Shown: one piece after another, positions 20,447 through 31,091 of the stretch
Position numbering within the stretch: position 1 is the first letter of the stretch
Layout: every line of letters starts with the position of its first letter
Assembly: GCA_030998015.1 (NCBI GenBank)
Contig: JARWMV010000043.1
Location: 1 to 64,000 of the forward strand
DNA from: Ceratorhiza oryzae-sativae
Taxonomy: Eukaryota; Basidiomycota; Agaricomycetes; Cantharellales; Ceratobasidiaceae
Reading direction: 5' to 3'
DNA: 64,000 nt
Translations under genes and position numbers: made by a program
Notes under the pieces: generated by a model
The model's input: only the letters and a program-made list of their open reading frames with translations
The model's database searches: none
What the model was told of the DNA's origin: nothing

Positions 20447-20745
20447 TGTGCCAGGCTCCTGCAGATGGAACATGCAGGAATTCCACATGAAATTCCAGCA
20501 TATTCCAGCACTGCAGGAGACAGACACAGTGCAGGAATTGCCCCAGGGGTGCCAGAGTCCTGGGTGGAGTCCTGCAGCTCCTGCATTCCTGCACCATTGC
20601 ATGACCCCCACCATTTGTAGTGTTCAATACACCATTAAATGTGCAAAACTCAGTGCATCTCATTAAAGTACACATCATGTATTTGAAGTTGACATTGAGC
20701 AAGATCAACATACTTTAGTCTTGGGAAAATAATCAGGGGTAAGCA
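20447..20745. repeat. Insertion rich in GCAGGAATTCC motifs
   Basis: Interrupts the F gag. Contains repeated CTGCAG, GGAATTCC and CTGCAGG motifs (GCAGGAATTCCACATG, TTCCAGCATATTCCAGC) and ends with GTGCATCTCATTAAAG. Similar material occurs at 22985-23130 and 23880-24080, each near a CTCATTAAATG(C/T)GCAAAA motif. Possibly copies of one small element; borders not resolved. Confidence 0.4.
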
Positions 20746-22052
20746 TGTTATGGGTCAGGGTACACTTGAATATCTAGAGCTTAAGCAAATGTAGATATGT
20801 TAGTATACACTAATCGTACTCAATACTTCTTAGACTAGAGTAAGAGGCTCTAAATAGTTGCAATGTGATCAAGTAACACTCAAGGTAGTCTTAATCTTTC
20901 ACAGTGTAAACTGACTAATTTATAGGTATAAAGAGCAAGACTACTATGGTCAGGTTCCCTTAGATATCTTAAATGTAGTTCAGCCCTAGTCGCTTGGACT
21001 AACTGATACTAATCTTAATACTAGGCTTAAGCAATAGCTTATAGGATAGATGGTGGGCTGCCTAATGCGTGTACTTCCTCAGCTACAGGTACTTAGATTT
21101 CCTCTAATAGCTGGTACTTAATGTCATGCTCAATCAGGCAATATTGTATCCTTATATATCTCTGTATATAAGATACAATGTCTCAGACAGTATATAACTA
21201 ATATGGTACTTTATTCCTCAGTACTAGTTATATAAGAAATCACACACAGACAAGAGAAATAGAAAGAGAAAAAGAAACCAATAACCAGTCTGGGTTGAGT
21301 AGTGAAGGGAGGTGGTCTGGAAGGGCCTCAGAGGAGGTCCTTTTATACCCTGAGGAGGGCATTCCAGAGCCAAATAGATACATGCATGCCAGTGCAATCA
21401 TCAAAAGAGGGTACTGCTATACTTGGGGTACACCCTAGCCCAGTATAGGATAAAAGAGTAAAGACAGGGTGTGGATTGAAGGCATTGATGCATCTGAGAC
21501 CTACTATTGGCTTGTAGATCATATTATCATAGTATATACATGTAATGAATGGAGGCTACATCTCAGTGAGTCATAGAGTGAGTCAGAGAAGCTTCTGGAT
21601 CAATTTGGGAAGCTCTCCTGACTCACTGGAGTCATTAGATCTTGATTGATGGTCCAGTAAGATTCTAATGATCTTCGGGCCATTCCGGCGCGAGGATCCA
21701 GTGGATCGCGACGATCTTCGGGCAGCCGATACTGCCGAAGATTAGCTATCGATAGAGCACAAGATCGCTTTGATAGCGTAAGCGGTTGCCGAGATATGAG
21801 CGGTGCGATGTTGTAATCAATATCTCCTGATAAGAGGAAATATCGCAACCTCTGTATCTCTCTGAGATCTTATCGTAAAAACTTAATAAAATATGCGTTG
21901 GAGAGCGGGAAATTTGTACTATTTAATGGAACGGAAAATAGTACAATTCAGAGCGCATACAAATTCGAGTATTTCACAATTTAATTACAGAGGCATTGCT
22001 TGAGGTTGGCAGAGCAGACTAAAATAATAGAAAATGTTAGTGATCCATAACA
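20746..22052 (-). repeat. Solo LTR of the element-C family
   Basis: 1307 bp from TGTTATGGGTCAGGG to GATCCATAACA on the plus strand, flanked by AAGCA at 20741-20745 and 22053-22057. Promoter (TATAAAAGG) reads on the minus strand. CpG sites (for example GGATCGCGACGATC near 21703) are retained, so this is a young copy. Confidence 0.93.
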
Positions 22053-23151
22053 AAGCACAACCACTCATGCTTGCCTAACTAAGTGTGGAACAGGAGCATA
22101 TACATACCATTCGACTCATCTTGCTGAGGGGAATTGAATGAGCTCACTCACATCCTCATCCAACTCATTTCTGAGGAGATATAAGTGATATACAGGAGGT
22201 TAGCCCCTGAGCAGTGCCACAGGCATTAGTGAAACCAGCCATGGATACTTTGATCCCCTGTAAGAAATCAATGTGAACCACTGTAGTTATGCTGTTTACC
22301 AAAAATCAGCATGATTGGAGCTTTATTAGTGGGCGAAATCCAGGGAACATACCCCCCTGATGCTCAAAATACCCTTAAATTGCCTCTGCACAAGTGCACA
22401 CTTAACTACAGGCACTCTGAGCCTCATAGATCGATTCAGAGGCATTTATTACCCTATTCTATATGCTTGGTGTACTCCAAAACAGCACTTTAACAAAATT
22501 TTCTGACCATGTGCAACAATTCAGCTTGGATGTCACCAGCAACACATGGACAGACACTAGTTCATTACAATCTAATGCATGTACTAAATGGACAGGATGT
22601 ACTAAGGGGTTTTCGAGGTCCAGGAGCACGCCTAGCTCATTGCCTTGGTTCCAAAATGCTGTCTTAGACTTGAAATAGTATCTGTGCACTTGCAGCAATA
22701 TTTTCTGAGCATTAATCTGCTGCAATATACATGTGAACAATTTTTGTACACCATATAGACTACATATTCAGACTTCCCTGAATTCTGCACAATTTATGAG
22801 CTACTAATAAAGTGAATGTAGTGGGTTTCAAGGTGACTGAAATATTGGCCTTAAGGCTCAAGAAAAGAAAACTGCATGTGATTCAGCAGGTTTAATTTTC
22901 TACCAGATGTGCGATATACCATTTGAAAGCTCTCAGTAGCACGCATCTAATAAGCTATCATACAACTCAATGCAACAACATTTGAGCATAATCAGGTGCA
23001 GGAGCCCTGGAATTCCAGCAAGCCAGAATTCCATACAGGGCCCAGCTCCTGGCCTGCCAGAGCCTGAGCTGGAGCTGGAGCAGGAATCAAGAAAATTGCA
23101 AGGAGTCCACCTGCAGGAGGTGGACTACTGCAAAATTCTGGCACAGCATCC
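22053..23151. other. Unassigned retroelement debris
   Basis: No gene or domain recognised in this ~1.1 kb. 22985-23130 carries CTGGAATTCCAGC/CCAGAATTCC motifs like those at 20447-20745 and 23880-24080. Open frames here are short and without motifs. Confidence 0.4.
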
Positions 23152-23840
23152 TCAATTGCTACAGACTAGCACCATGATGTTGTCATAATCATGAATGGCA
23201 TGGAGGCTGTTCCTGTTGACCAGATGTCTGATTGGTGCATGCAGTGCATTCATGTACCTTACTGCAAATGTAAGGTTATCTGGAGGGATTGGCTGTTGAT
23301 CAGCCAATGATCTGAGCTCTTTGTAGAGCTCCTGAGCATCCATGGTACCCTGCTTGAGGGTGCACAACTCATGTGTTGCTATAGTGGTGCTTTGGGTAGT
23401 CAAGAATCTACACTGTCATCCTTTTACTTCCAGGGTGATCCATCCTTCAGGACCATATTTGCTCTTTTCCACAGCCTTGTGGAACCAGCTTTGTGCCTTA
23501 CTGACACAAAGATGTCCAATGATATACACTCAATTATTATCATCAAGTACTGTGGGGCCACTGAGGCCACTCATTCTAAAATAGCAGAGTAATCCACTCA
23601 CCCATTCTTTGAAGTCTTGAAGTTTTGCCATACCATTGTAAGACAGGGGTGGGTCCAATTTCAGACCTCTTTTTCCCAGGTTCTTCTGGGTGTCCACATC
23701 ATTCTCATGTGCTCTCAGTGTATTTATTATTATATGCAATATACTGTCTGTTGGGACAGCCCCTATTGGGTACCCTGCAGTGCAGGGTTGAATCTGGGGG
23801 CTACTGATAGCCACTGGATGCTGTAGGGCAGACATTGGGG
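23152..23840 (-). pseudogene. Gag-like protein fragment of another retroelement family
   Basis: One minus-strand frame with two TGA interruptions (23532-23530 and about 23425): ...DPPLSYNGMAKLQDFKEWVSGLLCYF..., then KAQSWFHKAVEKS, then TIATHELCTLKQGTMDAQELYKELRSL. The W-F block and following helix are typical of retrotransposon Gag cores (xxAxxWFxxxVE), but the sequence is unlike the Gag of elements A, C or J. It ends abruptly at about 23152. Confidence 0.55.
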
Positions 23841-23879
23841 CCACAGAAGTGGCTTGTGCTATTGTCCCTGCATTCAAGG

Positions 23880-24110
23880 CACTTCCTTGTAAGGAAGCTG
23901 TCCCAGAATTTTGCCAGATTCTGGCTGCAGGTGCCAGAATCTGGCACCGGCACCTTCTGCCAGAATGCCAGAATTCTGGCAATGAGCAACCTCAAAACTG
24001 CATCTATCCAGTTGTTTGAGACCTCATTAAATGCGCAAAAAGCAGGGCTTTTGAATCGTATACTCCATTCATGGTGGAGCCCTATATTTGTGGTTTTGCT
24101 GTGCATTTAC
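23880..24110. repeat. CCAGAATTCTGG palindrome cluster
   Basis: Within about 100 bp the motif CCAGAATCTGGC / GCCAGATTCTGG / GCCAGAATTCTGGC recurs in both orientations, including the perfect 16-bp palindrome TGCCAGAATTCTGGCA at 23966-23981. It is followed by CCTCATTAAATGCGCAAAA (24022). No coding function seen. Confidence 0.5.
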
Positions 24111-24896
24111 TGTTATTAGAATAATGGGTCAATAACTAGCAACCATTAACACATGCTGAAAATTCTTCCTAAGTGGCTCATTAAATGCACAAAAGTCCTA
24201 GCTTCTTGTTAATATCACTCTACATGTATATATCAATAAAACGACCAAGATTGTAGCCAATTAGTGCCCAGAAAATATTCACAAAAGTGCACAGATGCAC
24301 AAACTCACCTTAAACAGGACAGTCAAATTTTTCCAATGAGCCCAATGTGCTCCTGAGGTCCAAAAACCCCTATCAACATGTCTTGCTTTTTGCCAGTTGC
24401 CTTACATTACTGTGAACCTCACTCACCCCTGGGTGGCTGCACTGAAACCTGCTGAATGGACAGAGTGCAAGTGGGCACATGTTCTCATCATGTTCTAAGC
24501 AGGTCCAGGGCATTAGACAGGGGTAATTGACGTCCCTAAATACACTAGTATCCTCGGAATCACTTGAATCAGTCTGGGTGGCCATGTAAAGCAATGTCCA
24601 GGGTTTTTTTCCTGTTTCAGGGGTGTTTTGGAAGGATTTCACCCCTTAAAGCTCCTCCAATGGAGCTGAATTTTTGTCTGTGCTATCTGCTAGGCAGATT
24701 GCATCAGATGAGTGCAGGGGAGCAATGTTTGCATGGCTGGTTTTACTAGTGTCTGTGGCACTGATCAGGGGTTTTTGCCCCTATAATCACTTGTTGCCCC
24801 TCATAGAGTGCTATTCAGCACATATGAGTGTACTCATTAGACTTTTGCAAGCAATGCACATTGGTAGGTATGATTATTATGATATATCAATGCATA
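24111..24896. other. Unassigned sequence
   Basis: Nothing recognisable. CTCATTAAATGCACAAAA at about 24177 repeats a motif at 24024. Low-complexity AT-rich stretches occur around 24860-24900. Confidence 0.35.
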
Positions 24897-25868
24897 TCTA
24901 GAGCTCCAGAGAGTCCTCACATTCCCAGCAATATTTCCAGGACAGTAATTCAGCACAAACTCCATGAGTTTTGAAGGCTTCAAGAGGTTGATTGATTTTA
25001 AGGGCTTTTTCAGCCAGCACTTGAAGCATGACTAAGCTGAGGTTATAATTGAAATCTTGAGCCACCATGACCTTCTTGATCTCCACAGTCAAATTATTGT
25101 AGAAGTGATCATGTCATGCCTGGTCATTGTACCCGAGACCCCAAGAGTATGTTTGGAAGTCTTTGAAGTATTCCTGAACTGAGCCTGATTGGGTGAGCTC
25201 CATGTATTTCATGCAGAAATTCTTGGTTTTATTGGAAACACTCCAATGAGCATCAAATTGCTCCCAGAAACTTTGTAGGATGTGAAGCCAGGGAACTGGC
25301 ATGCCTTGAGTGATGTCTTGATCAAGGTAGGATTCAAGCCATTCATGGGCCTTGCCCTCTAAGCAGGAGATGATATCAGCAATCTGCTCATCAACAGATG
25401 CCTGGGGATACAAAATACACATGTAATGCATGACTGCAACCCTGAAGGAGGTTGCCTTGTCCTTGTCTGAGCCATCAAAATTTGCTGGTGGGCAAGTTTT
25501 GGAATACATGTCCAAGGCTGTGCAACTGGGGCTGGTGCTGGTGTAGGTGCTGGGGTTTGTGCCATCGCCTAGTTCATATTCATTTCAAGGGCTTGGATGC
25601 TGGCCTCCATACTCTGCATATTGTTGTTGGCAGTTTGTAGATCTGCCCCAGTGACCTGCATGTATACCAAGAAGTTCTGATTTATAGCCACCAGGACATC
25701 CTTGACTTCTTGGAAGAACCTGGCTTGATCAGCTTGGTTGGCAGGAAGGGTGATTTGGGAGGGGTCAACCAAGACATAGTTGGGTGCAGGAGGGGCATCA
25801 GCAGGAGTGGCAGAAGGGGTAGCAGCAGGGGTTGCAGACATAGCTATAATAGGAAGGTGGATAGACAA
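24897..25868 (-). pseudogene. Element F Gag N-terminus and core, broken
   Basis: Minus strand. A Pro/Ala-rich N-terminus plus a helical region (25868-25569) ends in a stop. The Gag core then follows (25515-25114): PANFDGSDKDKATSFRVAVMHYMCILYP, KAHEWLESYLDQD, PWLHILQSFWEQFDAHWSVSNKTKNF, GLGYNDQA. After another stop it continues HDHFYNNLTVEIKKVMVAQDFNYNL to about 24960. The layout parallels element A Gag (FRIACARYI, AEWVNSYEEFE, PWLHDANLFWQEFTTRYGD, DQFYDGLSSDITDSMVAQNYD) at low identity. Its C-terminal half is probably the piece at 20160-20446, separated by insertions. Confidence 0.65.
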
Positions 25869-26545
25869 AATGGGGTGCTCTTGATGCCAGGATTCTCACT
25901 CTCAAACACTGTGGTTGCTCTGCCACCTAGTGTTGGACAATGACTACTGCTAATCAACAAGCTGTTGACAGGCATGATTTAGAGCATCATCTTTGCAAGT
26001 GGGTGGTTTGCTGACTATGACACATGCAGTGATGCACAAGAGTCCTAGGGTTGGACAATAGGAGCTGTCTGCCTTGTAGACACCTGTTACTGGATAGTAT
26101 CTTTCTGCTTTTGACTATTATGCAGTCTGAGCCCTTCTCCTTTTCACAGTAGGCTAGTACAGGGGTGCTTCTCAACTCCTGCAGGGTAAGAAGAACTTGA
26201 CCCAATGTCAGAGCCAATGACCTGAACAACAACACCTAATGCTGGTGAGGTGAAGGTAGACCTATAGGCTATAACAGCCAAATGTGAAACCACAATGTCT
26301 AAGGGTGGACATCCAGTGAGGGGATGGGTTGCAACAACATGTAGGAAAGAATAGAGGTGCACTTGTCCTAAAGAGGACTGGGAAAGAGCTGCTAGGCTTG
26401 GTGACCACACAGGTAGAGGGGATATTATGAGTAGCATTACCTCCCAAGGTGAACAGGTGGTAAACAAGATCATATGACCTTGGTGCTTAACCTGGTGCTT
26501 ACCAAGTTGCTCCTCTTAAATCTCTCCTTCATAATGAGGAGTGAG
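25869..26545 (+). repeat. F-type LTR fragment (plus orientation) and untranslated debris
   Basis: 26415-26545 on the plus strand (GAGTAGCATTACCTCCCAAG, GTGCTTACCAAGTTGCTCC, TTAAATCTCTCC) repeats in the opposite orientation the sequence at 17960-17815. The fragment is cut at 26546 by element C. The remaining 25869-26400 contains no gene. Confidence 0.5.
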
Positions 26546-27851
26546 TGTTATGGGTCAGGGTACACTTGAATATCTAGAGCTTAAGCAAATGTAGATATGA
26601 TAGTATACACTAATTGTACTCAATACTTCTTAGGCTAGAGTAAGAAGGCTCAAAGTAGTTGCAATGCAATCAAGTAATACTCAAGGTAGTCTTAATCTTT
26701 CACAGTGTAAACTGACTAATTTATAGGTATAAAGAGCAAGACTACTATGGTCAGGTTCCCTTAGATATCTTAAATGTAGTTCAGCCCTAGTTGCTTGGAC
26801 TAACTGATACTAATCTTAATACTAGACTTAAGTGATAGCTTATAGGATAGATGGTGGGCTGCCTAATGCATGTACTTCCTCAGCTACAGGTACTTAGATT
26901 TCCTCTAATAGCTGGTACTTAATGTCACACTCAATCAGGCAATATTGTATTCTTATATATCTCTGTACATAAGATACAATGACTCAGACAGTATATAACT
27001 AATATGGTACTATATTCCTCAGTACTAGTTATATAAGAAATCACACACAGACAAGAGAAATAGAAAGACAAAAAGAAACCAATAACCAGTCTGAGTTGAG
27101 TAAGAGGAGGTGGTCTGGAAGGGCCTCAGAGGAGGTCCTTTTATACCCTGAGGAGGCCATTCCAGAGCCAAATAGATGCATGCATGCCAGTGCAATCATC
27201 AAAAGAGGTTACTGCTATACTTGGGGTACACCCTAGCCCAGTATAGGATGAGAGAGTAAAGACAGGGTGTGGATTGAAGGCATTGATGCATCTGAGACCT
27301 GCTATTGGCTTGTAGATGATATTATCATAGTATATACATGTAATGAACAGAGGCCACATCTCAGTGAGTCATAAGGTGAGTCAGAGAAGCTTTTGGATCA
27401 ATTTGGAAGGCTCTCCTGACTCACTGGAGTCATAAGATCTTGTTTGATGGTCCAGTAAGATTCTAATGATAGCCAGGCCATTCCGGTGCAAGGATCAGGT
27501 GGATTGCAATGATCTTTGGGCAGCAGATACTGCCGAAGATTAGCTATTGATAGAGCATAAGATTGCTTCGATAGCATAAGTGGTTCCCAAGATATGAGCA
27601 GTACAATGTTGTAATCAATATCTCCTGATAAGAGGAAATATCGCAACCTCTGTATCTCTCTGAGATCTTATCGTAAAAACTTAATAAAATATGCGTTGGA
27701 GAGCGGGAAAATTGTACTATTTAATGGAACGGAAAATAGTACAATTTGGAGTGCATACAAATCCAAGTATTTCACAATTTAATTACAGAGGCATCGCCTG
27801 AGGTTGGCAGAGCAGACTAAAATAATAGAAATATGTTAGTGATCCATAACA
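26546..27851 (-). repeat. Element C 3' LTR
   Basis: TGTTATGGGTCAGGG to GATCCATAACA. On the minus strand it carries TATAAAAGG (near 27140) and AATAAA. CpG-poor: GGATTGCAATGATCTTTGG replaces GGATCGCGACGATCTTCGG of the younger solo copies. Confidence 0.9.
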
Positions 27852-27882
27852 TAGCCCCCCTGGTCTGGTATGTCAACTCACT

Positions 27883-29019
27883 TTAGAGAGAATCATATCC
27901 CTCATCATCAGAGCTGATGTAAATATACTCCCTCTCTTCCAACTGGCTTGACTCAGCTAGTTCAGAGGGAGTGGAGGCACCAGACACAGTAAGGGACTCA
28001 TCATCTGACTCCTTAGCCTCAGGATCAGCTTCAGAGAGAGAGACAGACTGAGATGGTCCAGCTTTATTTTCAAAATGAACCCTGGGTGACCATCTGTCAT
28101 CCCTGTATCCTTGGGGTTGGAAGATCTGTAACCCATTTGGTTAGCTGGATATGCCACTTCCATTTACTAGGATTTTAAGCATACCAAGGGACAGGTTTGT
28201 GCCCTGCAGCAGCAGCCAAGTGTTCCATCTTGCTCTTCAGGAACATGTAAAACTTCTTGGCAGACAATTGTTGCCTCAGAGTGAAGTAGACATGCTGTTC
28301 CTTGGTTGTCAGCTTATAGCAAAAGGGTAGTAGGATTGGGTTTACCATATCATCTCTCCAAGTCTTAGGAACTCCAGACTTATCAGGCTCCAGCCATCCA
28401 TTCTTGCAGAATATCAAGGATAGAGATGGAAACAATCCTTTCCTGCTGCTATCATGGCACAAGGGAAAGGAGGGAGGGCAGTTATCTTATCCCTTCCATC
28501 ATACATAGCCAAACAGTGCAGGCTGCAAACCATCTGTAAGGCCCAAATCTGCAATCAAACCACTTCTGAAATAAGGGCAGGAAGAGATTCAAAAGGATTC
28601 TGCCAGTCCCAAGCAGTGAAACCTGTTACTGGCTCTATAGAGAAGGTTATTCCAGCTTCCCTGAAGCATGCATACACAGGAGAATCCACTGAAAGGTTAT
28701 GAGACTTGTAGGCCTCTTCCAGAGTCCCATTCTGCAAGTAAGTTCCCACAGCATCTTGCACTTGGAGGAGTGCATCTACCAAGGCATGGGCTACTTGATC
28801 ATGCACATACCATCCATCAGTGCCCCAGTCCTCATTGAAACTATAGTAAATTTCAATGCCATCCCTGAACTTTCATTCCAGGATGGAAGTACTGGAGGCA
28901 TATAGCCCTTCCCCCATGTGCAAAGAGGCTGCCAGGCAGGCAAAGTACTTGGACAGCAGAATTGAAGCTGCTACTGCCTTGGCTTGCTCCTCATTGAGCA
29001 TCATAGGAGGGGACTGCAT
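27883..29019 (-). pseudogene. Element C accessory gene Z: spliced, 331 codons, acidic tail
   Basis: Predicted minus-strand exons 29019..28505, 28445..28185 and 28102..27883 (515+261+220 = 996 nt, in phase). Intron 1 is GTATGA...CAG, with a tandem CAGCAG acceptor that allows a 3-nt longer exon. Intron 2 is GTATGC...ACAG, 82 bp, with a GCTAAC branch-like motif. The product is mostly helical with no recognised domain: an N-terminal stretch EEQAKAVAASILLSKYFACL, then EDWGTDGWYVHDQVAHALVD, then WRDDMVNPILLPFCYKLTTKEQHV. It ends in a Ser/Asp/Glu-rich tail (YIYISSDDEGYDSL). Two in-frame TGA codons in exon 1 fit CGA decay. The stop lies about 31 bp from the 3' LTR, so the gene belongs to the element. 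Function unknown. Confidence 0.55.
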
Positions 29020-29216
29020 GGTGCAAGAATAGAGAGATAGTAGGCAAAAGTGCTTAAGAGCTGGTAGGCTGTTGAACTGCTGAGGAGAGAGGGCTCTTGA
29101 AGGCTGTTTTTATAGCCAAGAGACATCTTACTTTGCTCTTTGAAATTACAGGATTGTCCCTTAAGTTCACACAGGTGGAATTGGGGGACAATAGCATAAA
29201 TTCCAAGCAAACCAAT

Positions 29217-30052
29217 CTAATACATGTCATTGGTCTCCATGATATCCCTAAGATGTCTTTGAGCAGCTCTGAGGCTTCCTACTTCTTCCACTAGTTCCCT
29301 ATTCAACTCCTGTAACCTACTTTCTAAGGCCAACTCCATCACCAGAAGGTCACTGGATGACTCAGTTCCATCAGAAAATGAGTCAGAGGGTGATTCTGGC
29401 TGATATTCAGGAGAAGGGGAAGGAGGGTAAGCAAGTCTAAACAAGTCAACTTTAGATTGTGACTCAAAAGAGGCAAACTCACTGATACTCAGGAAGCTCT
29501 TCTCCTGAGTCATATTCCCCATCACTAGGCTCTTCAGAGAGCAGGGAGGCCTCCATGGAAGCCTCAAGGGGCCAATGTGCATAATCCCTAAACAGATCAG
29601 CTTTAGATCTTGACTCAATCAAAGTCAAGAACTTACCAGTCCATCCTCTCCAGGAACTCCTAATAGTCAACAGGGCTTGTGCTCCTTGGGGGAGGTACAG
29701 GCCTTTTGTCCCTCCTGCCCCATCCATGCATCAAAACCAGATCAAATGGGGTTGGCTCCAACCCTGGAGAGGGGGGAGTTGGCCATCCAATCTTGAAATG
29801 AGGGCCTTGACTGGGAGCTTCCAATGGACAAGTTGGAAGTGGAGGATAGAGGGCAGAGGGTGCTGGATTGGGATACACAGGAAGAGGCACATCTGGGGCA
29901 GGCTCAATGCCCTCCCTTCTAGATTGTCACCTATTCTGCCTGTTTTGAGATTGCACCCTAGTGTGTTCCCATCTGAGGCCCATAAAGTGATGCTCCAGAA
30001 TGTCCAGATGAGTGCTGGGAGTCTGGGGATGTTCAATTGAGTAGTCAGACAT
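29217..30052 (-). pseudogene. Element C accessory gene Y: spliced, 246 codons, Pro-rich with C-terminal coiled coil
   Basis: Predicted minus-strand exons 30052..29637, 29587..29483 and 29436..29217 (416+105+220 = 741 nt, in phase), with donors GTAAGT and GTGAGT and both acceptors ending TTTAG. The protein starts MSDYSIEHPQTPSTHLDILE, continues Pro-rich (VPLPVYPNPAPSALYPPLP), then acidic Ser/Glu segments (EPSDGEYDSGEELPEY; SPSDSFSDGTESSSD). It ends in a heptad-like helix (ALESRLQELNRELVEEVGSL). Two in-frame stops in exon 1 (TGA after QNRQNR; TAG after SPVDY) fit C-to-T decay of CGA and CAG. The two introns resemble each other (AATCTAAAGTTGACTTGTTTAG-like ends), suggesting internal duplication. 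No known family recognised. Confidence 0.55.
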
Positions 30053-30390
30053 GTTTAGAGGGTAAACTGTGCAGTATACAGCTGTAGTACCTTAGAGATG
30101 ATGCAAAAATCTTATACTGCATGTATTTCACATCCAGTTGCCAATAGGAAGCTTACTCCAAGTAAAAGAAGCTTGTAACCAGCCAAATAGAGTGTGCTCT
30201 GCTGTTATCTTTACAGTTATCACATGCTGATCCTTCCAGATCTTTCTTATCTAGTCCTTAAACCTTGCAGCTGGTGATTGGTCCAAGCAGTCAACTGAGA
30301 TTACTTTGCAGTGACTCATTCTTATAATTGCTTAGGGGATCAGACAACTTTATTCTTTAAATCTATATACAGAAAGTTCTGGTACAAGAC

Positions 30391-30972
30391 TTAAAGAGAA
30401 GATAAGGGGAAAGGTTTCTTGAGGGGGACTAGATGTGATTGATCCAAATAGATCAGTGGACTTGATAAGATGATCAGGAGAGATCTGACTTACCAAGCCT
30501 GGGTAATCTTGTCTACAGCTGTAGAAAAGATCCAAGGTATTGCTGTCACTCCATTCCTTGCATTTGATCTGTCCAGTACCATAAGCATTAAACCCAGTAA
30601 ATAGATTTTGGACTTACAGTATGGATGGTCTGGTAGGATGAAAAGCTCAGAGGGCATGCCTCTGTTTCCTGGACCCCTGTAAGGACTGTACTGCCTGCAA
30701 TTCCTTACCAAGGCAATGGAAAGGATGTTGGCTGGCTTAACAGTCCAGATGTTCCTCCACCTACTAAGGTATACTAGCCTGTATGGCAGAGAGATAACTA
30801 CTCTGCCAGTGACTGTTATTGTGTGCTTGAGGTTGGAGTACTCCATTACCATCTGTTGGCCAGGTGTGATCCATATGAAGTCTTCCCCAAGGCTGTAAAG
30901 GTAGTACAGGGTGGATAGCACCAAGAGGATGATTGGGAGAGAGACAGCAATGATGATAGAGAAGTTAGCCAT
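30391..30972 (-). pseudogene. Element C accessory gene X: spliced, 155 codons, N-terminal membrane anchor
   Basis: Predicted minus-strand exons 30972..30618, 30568..30494 and 30428..30391 (355+75+38 = 468 nt, in phase). Both introns (49 and 65 bp) start GTAAGT. Residues ~4-26 (FSIIIAVSLPIILLVLSTLY) form a strong signal anchor or transmembrane segment, followed by a basic, beta-rich domain (WITPGQQMVMEYSNLKHTI, LPYRLVYLSRWRNIWTVKP). Exon 2 carries a TGA and a TAG, both explicable by C-to-T change. Position downstream of integrase, together with a membrane anchor, recalls the envelope-like slot of some gypsy elements, but no fusion peptide, glycoprotein motif or second membrane segment is visible. 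An envelope role should not be assumed. Confidence 0.5.
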
Positions 30973-31091
30973 GGTTGGTGTGGTGTTTCCAGAGGTAAAT
31001 GCCAGCTGATTTATATATACAAAATGACTTTGTCAGTAAACAAACAACAGAGAAATCATGTGTTGTTCTTGGAATGATTTTCAGGAAAGGG

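Noticed and set aside
30391..30972. Gene X as a retroviral-type envelope protein
   Set aside because: Only one N-terminal hydrophobic segment; no fusion peptide, cleavage site, cysteine pattern or C-terminal anchor visible. Recorded only as membrane-anchored.
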